DNA of 64,000 nucleotides from Arenibacter hampyeongensis (GTDB lineage: Bacteria; Bacteroidota; Bacteroidia; Flavobacteriales; Flavobacteriaceae): assembly GCF_002909255.1 (NCBI RefSeq), contig NZ_PIOB01000008.1:140318-204317 (forward strand), written 5' to 3'. The position numbers and the translations under genes are program-made. This document shows, piece by piece, positions 37,223 through 45,098 of the stretch (position 1 is the stretch's first letter; the number at the start of each line of letters is the position of its first letter). Below the pieces are notes generated by a model. It had not been told where the DNA came from. It did no database searches and worked only from the letters and a program-made list of their open reading frames with translations.

Positions 37223-38362
37223 ATGCAATATTATAAGATATTATGTGCCCTTCTTTTGGTGGGTTTGTTAATTCAATGTAAAGAGGATAAAAAGTCAACT
37301 GACGAAAAAGAGGTTGATGCCCCTATGACAGAGGTTTTGGAATCCAAAATTGACACCACCCCTATTTTAGTGGAAAAACCAGAAAATATTGAGGTTCCGG
37401 GAGGAATGGTGTGGATTCCTGGAGGGGAATTTACACAAGGGGCAGTACCCCAGGATAAGATGGCCATGGATCATGAAAAGCCGGCACACAAGGTAAAGGT
37501 CGATGGTTTTTTTATGGATGTTACAGAGGTAACCAATGCGCAATTCGCAAAATTCGTAAAGGAAACAGGATATATTACTATTGCCGAGCGGGCCATAGAT
37601 TGGGAGGAAATGAAGACGCAAGTACCTGAAGGAACCCCTAAACCGCACGATTCTATTTTACAACCTGGGTCATTGACGTTCAAGAAGACTAAGACTTCAG
37701 TTCCCAACCTATATGATTTTTCGCAATGGTGGAACTGGACCATTGGAGCAAATTGGAAGCAACCTAACGGCCCAGGAAGTTCAATAAAGGGCAAAGATAA
37801 CGACCCTGTGGTGCAAGTGGCCTATGAAGATGCCTTGGCATATTGCCAATGGGCTGGAAGAAGATTACCCACGGAGGCAGAATGGGAAAGAGCCGCAAGG
37901 GGCAATAAGGCGGAAAGTATTTATTTCTGGGGTGATGACGATTCTGTGTTATCCCAAATGGCAAATACATGGGAAGGAGAATTTCCTGTGAACAATAGCA
38001 TAGCTGACGGTTTTGAACAGCGTGCTAGGGTTAAGTCTTACCCTCCAAATGAGTTTGGACTGTATGATATGGCCGGTAATGTTTGGGAATGGACGAGTGA
38101 TTGGTACAATACAAATTATTATAATGAATTAAATGCAATAAACGGTGCTGTTGTAAATCCTCAGGGGGCAACCAATCCTTATAATCCAAATATGCCCTAC
38201 GCTAGGGAGAAAGTAATGAGAGGGGGGTCTTTTCTTTGCAATGCTTCTTACTGCGCCAGTTATAGGATATCCGCCAGAATGGCTTCCAGTCTGGATTCCT
38301 CATTGGAACATCTTGGATTTAGGACCGTAGCAACGGTATCTATGCTTAAAGAAGGGAAATAA
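37223..38362 (+). CDS. Formylglycine-generating enzyme (sulfatase-modifying factor) lipoprotein
   Basis: A 379-residue lipoprotein (LIQC, Cys19, followed by KEDKKS). The FGE-sulfatase domain spans about residues 55-375: MVWIPGGEFTQG, VDGFFMDVTEVTNAQFAKF, GRRLPTEAEWERAARG, WGDDDS, and GLYDMAGNVWEWTSDWY. The catalytic cysteine pair of the family is present: Cys339 and Cys344 in GGSFLCNASYC, with the same spacing as in the human enzyme, so this is likely an active, copper-dependent FGE rather than a degenerate relative. It would convert the sulfatase cysteine to formylglycine. It is the last gene of the plus-strand PUL arm, 45 bases after the peptidase; a terminator follows. Confidence 0.9.
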   Translation: MQYYKILCALLLVGLLIQCKEDKKSTDEKEVDAPMTEVLESKIDTTPILVEKPENIEVPGGMVWIPGGEFTQGAVPQDKMAMDHEKPAHKVKVDGFFMDVTEVTNAQFAKFVKETGYITIAERAIDWEEMKTQVPEGTPKPHDSILQPGSLTFKKTKTSVPNLYDFSQWWNWTIGANWKQPNGPGSSIKGKDNDPVVQVAYEDALAYCQWAGRRLPTEAEWERAARGNKAESIYFWGDDDSVLSQMANTWEGEFPVNNSIADGFEQRARVKSYPPNEFGLYDMAGNVWEWTSDWYNTNYYNELNAINGAVVNPQGATNPYNPNMPYAREKVMRGGSFLCNASYCASYRISARMASSLDSSLEHLGFRTVATVSMLKEGK

Positions 38363-38388
38363 CACCTATTTCAATTTTTATTTATACG

Positions 38389-38420
38389 ATCCTTCAGGCT
38401 ATTCTGAGGGATTTTTTTTG
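38389..38420 (+). terminator. Terminator after the right PUL arm
   Basis: A 9-bp stem (38389-38397 with 38404-38412, one G-U pair), six-base loop, then eight T residues. It stands 26 bases after the formylglycine-generating enzyme gene and separates the PUL arm from galK. Confidence 0.8.
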
Positions 38421-38461
38421 GATTATTTTCCAATTGTGCCATGAAAGGTATGGGTTTCACC

Positions 38462-38486
38462 TATAAATGTAAATTTTACATTTATA
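38462..38486 (+). promoter_or_regulatory. Palindromic operator candidate upstream of galK
   Basis: Arms tataaatgtaaa (38462-38473) and tttacatttata (38475-38486) are perfect inverted copies around one T. The palindrome covers the position where the minus-33 element would stand relative to TATATTTG at 38499-38506. A repressor bound here could block galK-galT transcription. The regulator is not known. Confidence 0.6.
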
Positions 38487-38498
38487 AATTATTTTTGC

Positions 38499-38506
38499 TA
38501 TATTTG
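38499..38506 (+). promoter_or_regulatory. Promoter minus-7 element of galK
   Basis: TATATTTG matches the TAnnTTTG consensus of Bacteroidota; the start codon of galK is 24 bases downstream. The upstream element is not a perfect TTTG and falls inside the palindrome at 38462-38486. Confidence 0.6.
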
Positions 38507-38529
38507 TAATCTTAATAACATTTCAATTT

Positions 38530-39660
38530 ATGTCTTTTCCAGAAAAATTTATCCCAGAGCTTGTTGTTGAATCCCCAGGACGGATCAATTTAATAGGGGA
38601 GCATACGGACTATAACCTTGGTTATGTATTGCCTACGGCCATTGAAAAAAAAATCACCTTTAAATTCAAAAAGAATAATTCAAAAACAGAATGTAATCTT
38701 TATAGTTTGGGATACAATACTGGTTTTACCCTGTCTTTGGATAAAATAGTCAAAAGCAATGTAGAATGGGAAAATTACATTCTTGGTGTATTAAATGAGA
38801 TATTACAAAGGACCGATAAATTAAGAGGTTTTGACTGTACCATCGAAAGTAAATTGCCCATGGGCTCCGGACTAAGTTCTTCTGCAGCCTTGGAATGTGG
38901 ACTTGCTTATGGTCTAAATGAGCTGTTTGATCTTGGTCTTTCCAAAATGGATATTGTGCTACTTTCTCAAAAAGCGGAACAAACCTTTGTAGGAACACAA
39001 TGTGGTATCATGGATCAATTTGCCTCCGTAATGAGCGAAAAAGGACACGTGATCTTGTTGGATTGCCAATCTTTGGAACATCAACAGATTCCTATTCAAA
39101 TAGATCCTTATAAAATGATAATGCTCAATACCAAAGTCTCCCATAATTTGGCATCAAGCGAATACAATACCAGGAAAAGGGAATGCGAGGAGGGAGTTGC
39201 TATTCTACAAGGACACTATCCCGAAGTAACTTCTTTGAGGAATGCCAAATGCGAAATGCTGGAAGTCTGTAAAAGTGAAATGAGTACCACTATTTATAAA
39301 AGATGTTCATTTATCATCAATGAAAATGAAAGGGTATTGACAACCGCAAAAGCATTAAGGGATAATGATTTAAAACTATTTGGTGCGCTTTTATATGAGG
39401 CTCATGACGGAATTAGTAAATCTTACGAAGTGAGCTGCCCGGAATCGGATTTCTTGGTCGATTTTTCCAAGCAATACGAAGCTGTATTAGGGGCAAGACA
39501 AACCGGGGGTGGATTTGGAGGCTGTACCTTAAATATTGTACATGAGGACATGGTGGATGATTTTGTACAAGCAGCCACCAAGGCATACAAGGCAGCTTTT
39601 AATATAGAATTGGATGCATTTGAGGTAAAACCAAGTGCAGGAACCTACATACAAAATTAA
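38530..39660 (+). CDS. galK: Galactokinase
   Basis: A 376-residue GHMP kinase. SPGRINLIGEHTDYNLGYVLP is the galactokinase signature near residues 15-35, here given in part; the ATP loop LPMGSGLSSSAA is near residues 110-121, and GARQTGGGFGGCTLN is the C-terminal GHMP motif. The product phosphorylates galactose at C1 for the Leloir pathway. It is 5 bases upstream of galT, in one operon. Its own promoter and operator lie downstream of the PUL terminator, so it answers to galactose-linked signals rather than only to the hybrid regulator. Confidence 0.96.
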   Translation: MSFPEKFIPELVVESPGRINLIGEHTDYNLGYVLPTAIEKKITFKFKKNNSKTECNLYSLGYNTGFTLSLDKIVKSNVEWENYILGVLNEILQRTDKLRGFDCTIESKLPMGSGLSSSAALECGLAYGLNELFDLGLSKMDIVLLSQKAEQTFVGTQCGIMDQFASVMSEKGHVILLDCQSLEHQQIPIQIDPYKMIMLNTKVSHNLASSEYNTRKRECEEGVAILQGHYPEVTSLRNAKCEMLEVCKSEMSTTIYKRCSFIINENERVLTTAKALRDNDLKLFGALLYEAHDGISKSYEVSCPESDFLVDFSKQYEAVLGARQTGGGFGGCTLNIVHEDMVDDFVQAATKAYKAAFNIELDAFEVKPSAGTYIQN

Positions 39661-39665
39661 TCGCA

Positions 39666-40712
39666 ATGGCAAATAATTTTAATAACAACCCACATAGAAG
39701 ATTAAATATCCTAACAGGAGAATGGATTTTGGTATCTCCACATAGAACCAAAAGGCCCTGGCAGGGAAAGACCGAAAAAAGTGCTTCTACGGACCTGCCC
39801 GTTTACGACCCTACCTGCTATCTATGTCCGACCAACGAAAGAATGGGAGGAGAGCTTAATCCCAGTTACGAAAGGCCATATTCTTTTGTCAATGACTTTT
39901 CGGCACTACTGCCGGATGTTGCAGAAGAAACCTTCGAAAATGGTCTGCTTTATGCGGAAGCGGAATCCGGTATTTGCAAGGTCGTTTGTTTTTCTCCGAA
40001 CCATGCCCTGACATTACCTTTAATGTCTTTATCGGATATTACAGATGTAATTTCCCTTTGGCAGAAGGAATATAGGGAATTGGGGACTAATGAAGCCATC
40101 AACTATGTTCAGATTTTCGAAAATAAAGGTGGTATAATGGGATGTAGTAACCCCCATCCACATGGACAAATTTGGGCACAAAATAATATACCACAGGAGG
40201 TACAAAAGAAAATAGGTAATCTAAAGGCCTATTGGGAAAAGAACAAAAGAAGTATTTTAGAGGATTATATTGAACAGGAATTGAAGTTGGATGAACGCAT
40301 AATAGTTGAAAATGAGCATTTTGTAGCGCTGATTCCTTATTGGGCGGTTTGGCCTTATGAGACTATGATCCTTCCCAAAAGAAAATTGGCACATATCGGT
40401 TTGCTTTCAGAAAGCGAAAAGCGTTCCTACGCTGAAATACTGAAACAGCTTACCATTAAGTACGATAATATATTCAACACCTCTTTTCCATATTCTGCAG
40501 GCATACATCAGGCGCCAACAGATGGAAAGGACCATCCGGAATGGCATTTTCATATGTCGTTTTATCCGCCTTTACTACGATCGGCAACTGTAAAAAAGTT
40601 TATGGTAGGTTATGAGATGTTTGCCAATCCACAACGCGACATTACTGCCGAACAAGCAGCGGAAACTATGAAGTCGTTACCTAACGCACATTATAGTCTG
40701 TTGGAAGAATAG
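39666..40712 (+). CDS. galT: Galactose-1-phosphate uridylyltransferase
   Basis: A 348-residue HIT-superfamily enzyme. RLNILTGEWILVSPHRTKRPWQG is the family start, CYLCPTN holds the zinc cysteines and the active-site triad His164-Pro165-His166 lies in NPHPHGQIW; HQAPTDGKDHPEWHFHMSFYPP is the C-terminal signature, here given in part. It transfers UMP from UDP-glucose to galactose-1-phosphate. It completes galK-galT; no epimerase or transporter gene is adjacent, so GalE and uptake are encoded elsewhere. Confidence 0.95.
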   Translation: MANNFNNNPHRRLNILTGEWILVSPHRTKRPWQGKTEKSASTDLPVYDPTCYLCPTNERMGGELNPSYERPYSFVNDFSALLPDVAEETFENGLLYAEAESGICKVVCFSPNHALTLPLMSLSDITDVISLWQKEYRELGTNEAINYVQIFENKGGIMGCSNPHPHGQIWAQNNIPQEVQKKIGNLKAYWEKNKRSILEDYIEQELKLDERIIVENEHFVALIPYWAVWPYETMILPKRKLAHIGLLSESEKRSYAEILKQLTIKYDNIFNTSFPYSAGIHQAPTDGKDHPEWHFHMSFYPPLLRSATVKKFMVGYEMFANPQRDITAEQAAETMKSLPNAHYSLLEE

Positions 40713-40775
40713 ATACGCGGATTAATTTTAATTTCGAAATATAGAAGAGTCTTGTTGCTTTTAGCAGGAATGGGC

Positions 40776-40991
40776 TTAGAGTAAGGGAGTGTTTTGAAGG
40801 GAATATCCAACTCGGCCAAGTTCTTTTTTGGCCTTGTCCAACACAAAGGGGTTATTATATACTAGGGAGATTGTTTTGTTAATAATATCAATGTCCAAAA
40901 TTCTTAAATCCAAAATCCGGCTAAGATTTCTTGTTATAATACTTTTATTTTCTTCAGAAATAAATTGTTCAACTTTAATCAGTGTTGTCAT
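40776..40991 (-). CDS. Small HMA-like protein without CxxC
   Basis: A 71-residue protein with the strand-helix-strand-strand-helix-strand pattern of HMA domains (ITRNLSRILDLRILDIDI, TISLVYNNPFVLDKAKKELGRVGYSL), without any cysteine, so metal binding by the usual site is unlikely. A TAAATTTG minus-7 element is readable on the minus strand at 41019-41026, 28 bases upstream of the start. It converges on galT. It parallels the cysteine-free HMA-like protein at 8848-9105; the two are not close copies. Confidence 0.6.
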   Translation of the reverse strand: MTTLIKVEQFISEENKSIITRNLSRILDLRILDIDIINKTISLVYNNPFVLDKAKKELGRVGYSLQNTPLL

Positions 40992-41169
40992 GGCATCAGG
41001 GATTGGGATTACCTATTTCAAATTTAGGGATCCAACACATTATGTAAAATGATTTAAATCAGTTGAGCTATTTATTTTCCAATTCATTTTTTTGAACTCT
41101 TAGGGATTTAGGGAAATTTATATTGCGTTTGCTATCGGATTGAAACTTGCTCCATCTGTGGTCTTGGTC

Positions 41170-41457
41170 TTATTCATAAAGGTCCAGCCTGTTTTTGAGA
41201 TGGGTAATTTCATCCTGCATTTTTTCAATTTTGTTAAGAAGTTGGGTAATAACGGCTATGCCTTCCAAATTGATATCCAGATCGGAATAGAGCCTAATTA
41301 TTTTTTCCGCTTTGGGCAATTGTTGAATGGGGAGATAACGTACATTTTCTTTAATAATAACATCTACCAGGCCATATTCATAAAGTTCCATCACGAAATG
41401 TGTTTCAATATTATGACTTAAACAGAAGTCGGTAATTAATATATAATCCTTTTCCAT
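41170..41457 (-). CDS. cbpM: Chaperone modulator CbpM
   Basis: A 95-residue MerR-like protein. It starts MEKDYILITDFCLSHNIETHF and contains the helix pattern VMELYEYGLVDVIIKE, LPIQQLPKAEKIIRLYSDLDINLEGIAVI, and a C-terminal coiled coil (LLNKIEKMQDEITHLKNRLDLY), as expected for CbpM, which binds and inhibits the J-domain of CbpA. It follows cbpA on the same strand after 64 bases that contain a stem-loop. The pair forms the classic cbpA-cbpM operon. Confidence 0.88.
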   Translation of the reverse strand: MEKDYILITDFCLSHNIETHFVMELYEYGLVDVIIKENVRYLPIQQLPKAEKIIRLYSDLDINLEGIAVITQLLNKIEKMQDEITHLKNRLDLYE

Positions 41458-41470
41458 GCGATTAAATTTT

Positions 41471-41511
41471 GGATAGGGAATACTTAATGCCTAAGGCAAG
41501 TTTCTCTATCC
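41471..41511. promoter_or_regulatory. Stem-loop between cbpA and cbpM
   Basis: Ten bases, ggatagggaa at 41471-41480, pair with ttctctatcc at 41502-41511 (one G-U pair). The loop contains a second small palindrome, tgcctaaggca. It has no T-run, so it is more likely an mRNA processing or stability element that sets the ratio of the two proteins than a terminator. Confidence 0.4.
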
Positions 41512-41521
41512 GTATACATTA

Positions 41522-42415
41522 TTATTTTCTTAGCTCTGCCAGTTCCTTAAATAAATCTTTTTCCTTTTGCGTTAAATTGGTAGGGGTAACAAGGTTATAG
41601 GTAATATATAGATTTCCATAGGCATCATTTTTTTTGTACACGGGGAAGCCCTTGCCTTTTAATTTTATTTTGGTGCCGTTCTGCGTTTCTGGTTTAACTT
41701 TTAGTTTTACTTGTCCGTCAAAAGTATTCACCATTATTTCACCTCCCAATAAGGCAGTATATAAGTCTAGGTTTACAGAAGTATACAAATCGTTACCATC
41801 CCTTTTAAAGGGAGTATCGTTTATGATTCCAAAGGTAATATATAGGTCGCCATTGGGCCCTCCTTGGTGACCAGGTCCCCCATGTCCGCTAATTTTTATG
41901 GTTTGCCCATTTTCGATTCCCGCAGGGACCGTAATCCTGATATTCTTACCATTTACATTTAGCGTCTGCTTGTGGGTCTTAAAAACATCACTTATATGTA
42001 ATTTTAATTCAGCATTTAGATCCTGACCTCGAAAACGTGCCTGACCTCTTCCGGAAAAACTACTGGAACCTCCAAACATAGATTCGAAAAAATCCGAGAA
42101 ATCCTGTTCTCCATATTTTTGTGCAGTACTTCTCCTGCCTCTACTGTAATTGGAGCCCTGTGATGATTGTGCCTTTTCAAATTCTTCTGCATGCTGCCAA
42201 TCCTTGCCGTACTTATCGTATTTTTTACGCTTTTCAGGGTCGGCCAATACTTCGTTGGCTTCATTAATTTCCTTAAATTTCTTTTCAGCCTCTTTATCGT
42301 TTGGATTAACATCCGGATGGTGTTTTCGGGCCAATTTACGGTACGCTTTTTTGATGTCGCTTTGGCTGGCACCTTTGTCCAAGCCCAATATTTTGTAATA
42401 GTCTATAAAATTCAC
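41522..42415 (-). CDS. cbpA: DnaJ-family co-chaperone CbpA
   Basis: A 297-residue type II J-protein. The J-domain is at residues 3-70 with His33-Pro34-Asp35 in [10 protein letters not shown]; a Gly/Ser/Arg-rich linker follows (about 80-120, with [11 protein letters not shown]), then two C-terminal substrate-binding domains (about 125-290; [44 protein letters not shown]). No zinc finger is present, as in CbpA and unlike DnaJ. The start codon is GTG at 42415 ([12 protein letters not shown]). A Bacteroidota-type promoter lies about 120 bases upstream, leaving a leader with two inverted repeats. Confidence 0.92.
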   Translation of the reverse strand: MNFIDYYKILGLDKGASQSDIKKAYRKLARKHHPDVNPNDKEAEKKFKEINEANEVLADPEKRKKYDKYGKDWQHAEEFEKAQSSQGSNYSRGRRSTAQKYGEQDFSDFFESMFGGSSSFSGRGQARFRGQDLNAELKLHISDVFKTHKQTLNVNGKNIRITVPAGIENGQTIKISGHGGPGHQGGPNGDLYITFGIINDTPFKRDGNDLYTSVNLDLYTALLGGEIMVNTFDGQVKLKVKPETQNGTKIKLKGKGFPVYKKNDAYGNLYITYNLVTPTNLTQKEKDLFKELAELRK

Positions 42416-42752
42416 CTGTCCGTTATTTATACTTTACACTTAAGTGTTTGTTCAACCGATCTTATAAAAAGCATTTTCATTTGAAATGCTTACTTCTCCA
42501 ATTTCGAAAATTCCAATGGGACCAGTTGCATGTGGCAAAATTATTTAAAACGATCGTTGATTCAACTGATGAAAATCATATCACGTTCCATATTATTCCT
42601 TAAATTTAATAGAAACTTATGTAAAAGTGACAATGAATAATATCTGTATTAAGATAATCATTAATTCATTCCAAAGTGGATTTTAAGGATGTATGAATTA
42701 GAGGTTAAAACCTATATACAATTGTACTTTTTATGCACTTAAAAATATTCAA
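42416..42752. other. Divergent regulatory region between cbpA and the universal stress gene
   Basis: 337 bases. On the cbpA side it holds the promoter at 42536-42565, a hairpin aagcattt/aaatgctt (42469-42476 with 42484-42491), and a perfect 12-bp palindrome acacttaagtgt (42436-42447), all of which would be in the cbpA mRNA leader. On the stress-gene side only a near-consensus TACTTTTT was seen. No gene. Confidence 0.6.
42536..42565 (-). promoter_or_regulatory. Promoter of cbpA-cbpM
   Basis: Read on the minus strand: TTG (42563-42565), 19 bases, TAATTTTG (42536-42543), a perfect fit to the Bacteroidota consensus. The minus-33 element overlaps an inverted repeat gttga-t-tcaac (42556-42566), a possible operator. 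The transcript would start near 42529, about 115 bases before the GTG start. Confidence 0.7.
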
Positions 42753-43592
42753 ATGAAAAAAATATTAATACCCACAGATTTTTCGGATAATGCCTACGGG
42801 GCAATTTCCTATGCGGTACGTTTGCTTAAGAGTGAGAATTGTACTTTTTATCTGCTGCATACCTATACACCGGCCATTTATCAGTCAGAATATTTATTAC
42901 ATAGTCCTGGACAATTGGGATTGGGAGACATCTACCGTACAGATTCTGAAAAAAGATTGGAGGAGTTAAAATTGAAAATCGTAGCAAGTCATAATAACCC
43001 AAAACATAATTTTATAACCTATAGTGCTTTCAGTGTACTGATGGAGGCCATAGATGAACTTGTGGAAAGAAAGGAAATAGACCTTATAATTATGGGAACC
43101 CAAGGTGCTACGGGAGCAAAGGAAATATTTTTGGGCAGTAGTACTGTACATACCATTAAAAGGGCTAAATGTCCAGTATTGGCCATTCCTTATGATTATA
43201 ATTTCGAGATTCCCAAAAACATCCTATTTCCAACAGACTATGAAATTGATTATAGTTCCGCTCTACTCAAGGAAGTATTGTTTATTTCCGCCATCCATAA
43301 ATCTACCATGGATATTATGCATGTCTGTACCAGTTATGAACTTAACGAAAAGGAGGAAAGTAACAAGAGGAAATTGGCTGATTTACTTTCGGAAGCTAAA
43401 CATAAGTTTCATGAACTTCCAGATCAGGGAATCATTGAGGCAATCAATAGTATTCAATCGGAACAGCATGCACAAATGCTGGTAATGGTAAAGAATAAGC
43501 ATAGTTTTCTCGAAAATCTCTTTCTAAAACCGGTCATAAACCAAATTGGATTCCATACTACCATACCGTTCTTGGTATTGCCTTATCATTAA
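42753..43592 (+). CDS. Universal stress protein (tandem UspA domains)
   Basis: A 279-residue cytoplasmic protein of two UspA-like halves. Half one (about 1-145): KKILIPTDFSDNAYGAISYAV, then IDLIIMGTQGATGAKEIFLGSSTVHTIKRAKCPVLAIP, the ATP-binding G-2x-G-9x-G(S/T) pattern being readable in MGTQGATG...GSSTV. Half two (about 148-279): KNILFPTDYEID and a weaker C-terminal half without the nucleotide loop (MVKNKHSFLENLF). Such proteins act in stress tolerance, mostly by nucleotide-dependent regulation. It stands divergent from cbpA and precedes trxB. Confidence 0.9.
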   Translation: MKKILIPTDFSDNAYGAISYAVRLLKSENCTFYLLHTYTPAIYQSEYLLHSPGQLGLGDIYRTDSEKRLEELKLKIVASHNNPKHNFITYSAFSVLMEAIDELVERKEIDLIIMGTQGATGAKEIFLGSSTVHTIKRAKCPVLAIPYDYNFEIPKNILFPTDYEIDYSSALLKEVLFISAIHKSTMDIMHVCTSYELNEKEESNKRKLADLLSEAKHKFHELPDQGIIEAINSIQSEQHAQMLVMVKNKHSFLENLFLKPVINQIGFHTTIPFLVLPYH

Positions 43593-43973
43593 AGGGTATA
43601 GTTATATTGGTGCTTAACCCATGGGTGTTATTGTATACTCAATGGGTTTTGGCTTAATTTATTTACCGGTATAAGAAAGAAGGCCAAAATCCAATAATTT
43701 ATAAAATTAGACTTTAAAAGTCGATGCTTTGCATCGAGACTCTGGCTTGAAAATTTGTGTACAATAATGTTGAGAGCCCGTTATTGGATGTCCAAAGGAG
43801 TTGGGTGAAGGAAGAATTTCCATTTTTACAGCAAAAACACAACATTAAGTCAGATGGTTTAACAGTCCATAGTTTAAGCCACTTCATTTATAATAACTTT
43901 TTATAACTTTTGATGTAAGTTTTTTATTGAAAATCCTACTTTTGTTTTCTAATTAGTAATGAAGACTTTGATT
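43593..43973. other. Intergenic region before trxB
   Basis: About 380 bases with no gene. It contains a possible weak terminator of the stress gene (aacccat 43616-43622 with atgggtt 43642-43648, loop 19, then four T), two tiny palindromes gacttt-a-aaagtc (43710-43722) and tcgatgc-ttt-gcatcga (43721-43737), and the trxB promoter at its right end. Confidence 0.5.
43937..43944 (+). promoter_or_regulatory. Promoter minus-7 element of trxB
   Basis: TACTTTTG, a perfect TAnnTTTG match. Transcription would begin near 43951. This favours the ATG at 43974 as trxB start over the ATG at 43959, whose leader would be only about eight bases. No good minus-33 element at the usual distance was found. Confidence 0.5.
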
Positions 43974-44936
43974 ATGGCAGAAAAAATAGAACGTTTAAAA
44001 ACGTTGATTATTGGTTCGGGACCTGCAGGCTATACTGCAGCAATATATGCGGCTAGGGCAGATTTAAAACCTGTTTTGTATACAGGAATGGAACCAGGCG
44101 GACAATTGACCACTACAACGGAGGTCGATAACTTTCCGGGTTATCCAGATGGAGTGGACGGCCCCACGATGATGATTCAATTACAAAAGCAGGCCGAAAG
44201 ATTTGGTACCGAGGTACGCATTGGTATGGCTACTGCTGTGGATTTCAGTGATGAAGTAGGTGGCATCCATAAGGTTACCATAGACGACAATAAGATTATA
44301 GAGGCAGAAACAGTAATTATTTCTACAGGTGCTACAGCAAAGTATTTGGGTATTCCCAGTGAGCAAAAATTACGTGGCGGAGGAGTATCTGCATGTGCGG
44401 TATGTGACGGATTCTTTTATAAAGGACAGGATGTAGCCATTGTTGGGGCAGGGGATACTGCCGCTGAAGAGGCGTCCTATTTGGCCAATATTTGTAAAAA
44501 GGTTACTATGTTGGTAAGAAGGGATGAAATGCGCGCTTCAAAAGCAATGCAACATAGGGTGAACAGCTTGGACAATATTGAAATTCGTTACAATACCGAA
44601 GTGGACACCGTTTTGGGAGATCAAGTAGTAGAAGGATTAAGAATGGTCAACAATGTCACTGGAGAAAAAGAGGATATTGCCATTACAGGACTTTTTATTG
44701 CCATTGGTCACAAACCAAATACGGATATTTTTAAGGGACAATTGGAAATGGATGAAACAGGGTATTTAATTACCCAAGGCAAATCTACCAAAACAAGTAA
44801 GCCAGGAGTTTTTGCTAGTGGCGATGTTCAGGACAAAGAATATAGACAGGCGGTTACAGCTGCTGGTACAGGTTGTATGGCTGCCTTGGACGCTGAAAGA
44901 TATTTAGCTACCATTGAAACCCATCAGGAAGCTTAG
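43974..44936 (+). CDS. trxB: Thioredoxin reductase
   Basis: A 320-residue flavoprotein. FAD-binding start LIIGSGPAGYTAAIYAARAD (residues 11-30), ATG motif VIISTGATAKYLG, redox-active Cys141-Ala-Val-Cys144 in SACAVCDGFFYKG, NADPH loop VAIVGAGDTAAEEASYLA, and GVFASGDVQDKEYRQAVTAAGTG near the end, here in part. It reduces thioredoxin with NADPH. An in-frame ATG at 43959 would add MKTLI; the family normally begins close to the KIERLK stretch, so 43974 is chosen. A hairpin terminator follows. Stress neighbours (cbpA, usp) and oxyR/dps on the same window fit an oxidative-stress theme. Confidence 0.95.
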   Translation: MAEKIERLKTLIIGSGPAGYTAAIYAARADLKPVLYTGMEPGGQLTTTTEVDNFPGYPDGVDGPTMMIQLQKQAERFGTEVRIGMATAVDFSDEVGGIHKVTIDDNKIIEAETVIISTGATAKYLGIPSEQKLRGGGVSACAVCDGFFYKGQDVAIVGAGDTAAEEASYLANICKKVTMLVRRDEMRASKAMQHRVNSLDNIEIRYNTEVDTVLGDQVVEGLRMVNNVTGEKEDIAITGLFIAIGHKPNTDIFKGQLEMDETGYLITQGKSTKTSKPGVFASGDVQDKEYRQAVTAAGTGCMAALDAERYLATIETHQEA

Positions 44937-44995
44937 TCCAAAATCATTTATAGGGTATTTCTCAATGCTCACCTCCAAATTAGTTGAGGGGAAAC

Positions 44996-45043
44996 AAAAA
45001 CAATCTGTATTTGGAATTCTTATCCAGCTACAGATTGTTTTTT
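44996..45043. terminator. Terminator after trxB
   Basis: Fourteen-base arms (44996-45009 and 45029-45042) pair perfectly across a 19-base loop and end in a T-run on both strands, so it can serve trxB and the convergent lipocalin-like gene. Confidence 0.8.
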
Positions 45044-45098
45044 ATTTGGTATATACCAAATATCTAAGATCCTTTATTGAAATAGTTGCAATACAATA

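Noticed and set aside
43710..43737. Two small palindromes considered as a terminator of the universal stress gene.
   Set aside because: Short stems without any T-run, over 110 bases past the stop codon. Left as minor structure only.
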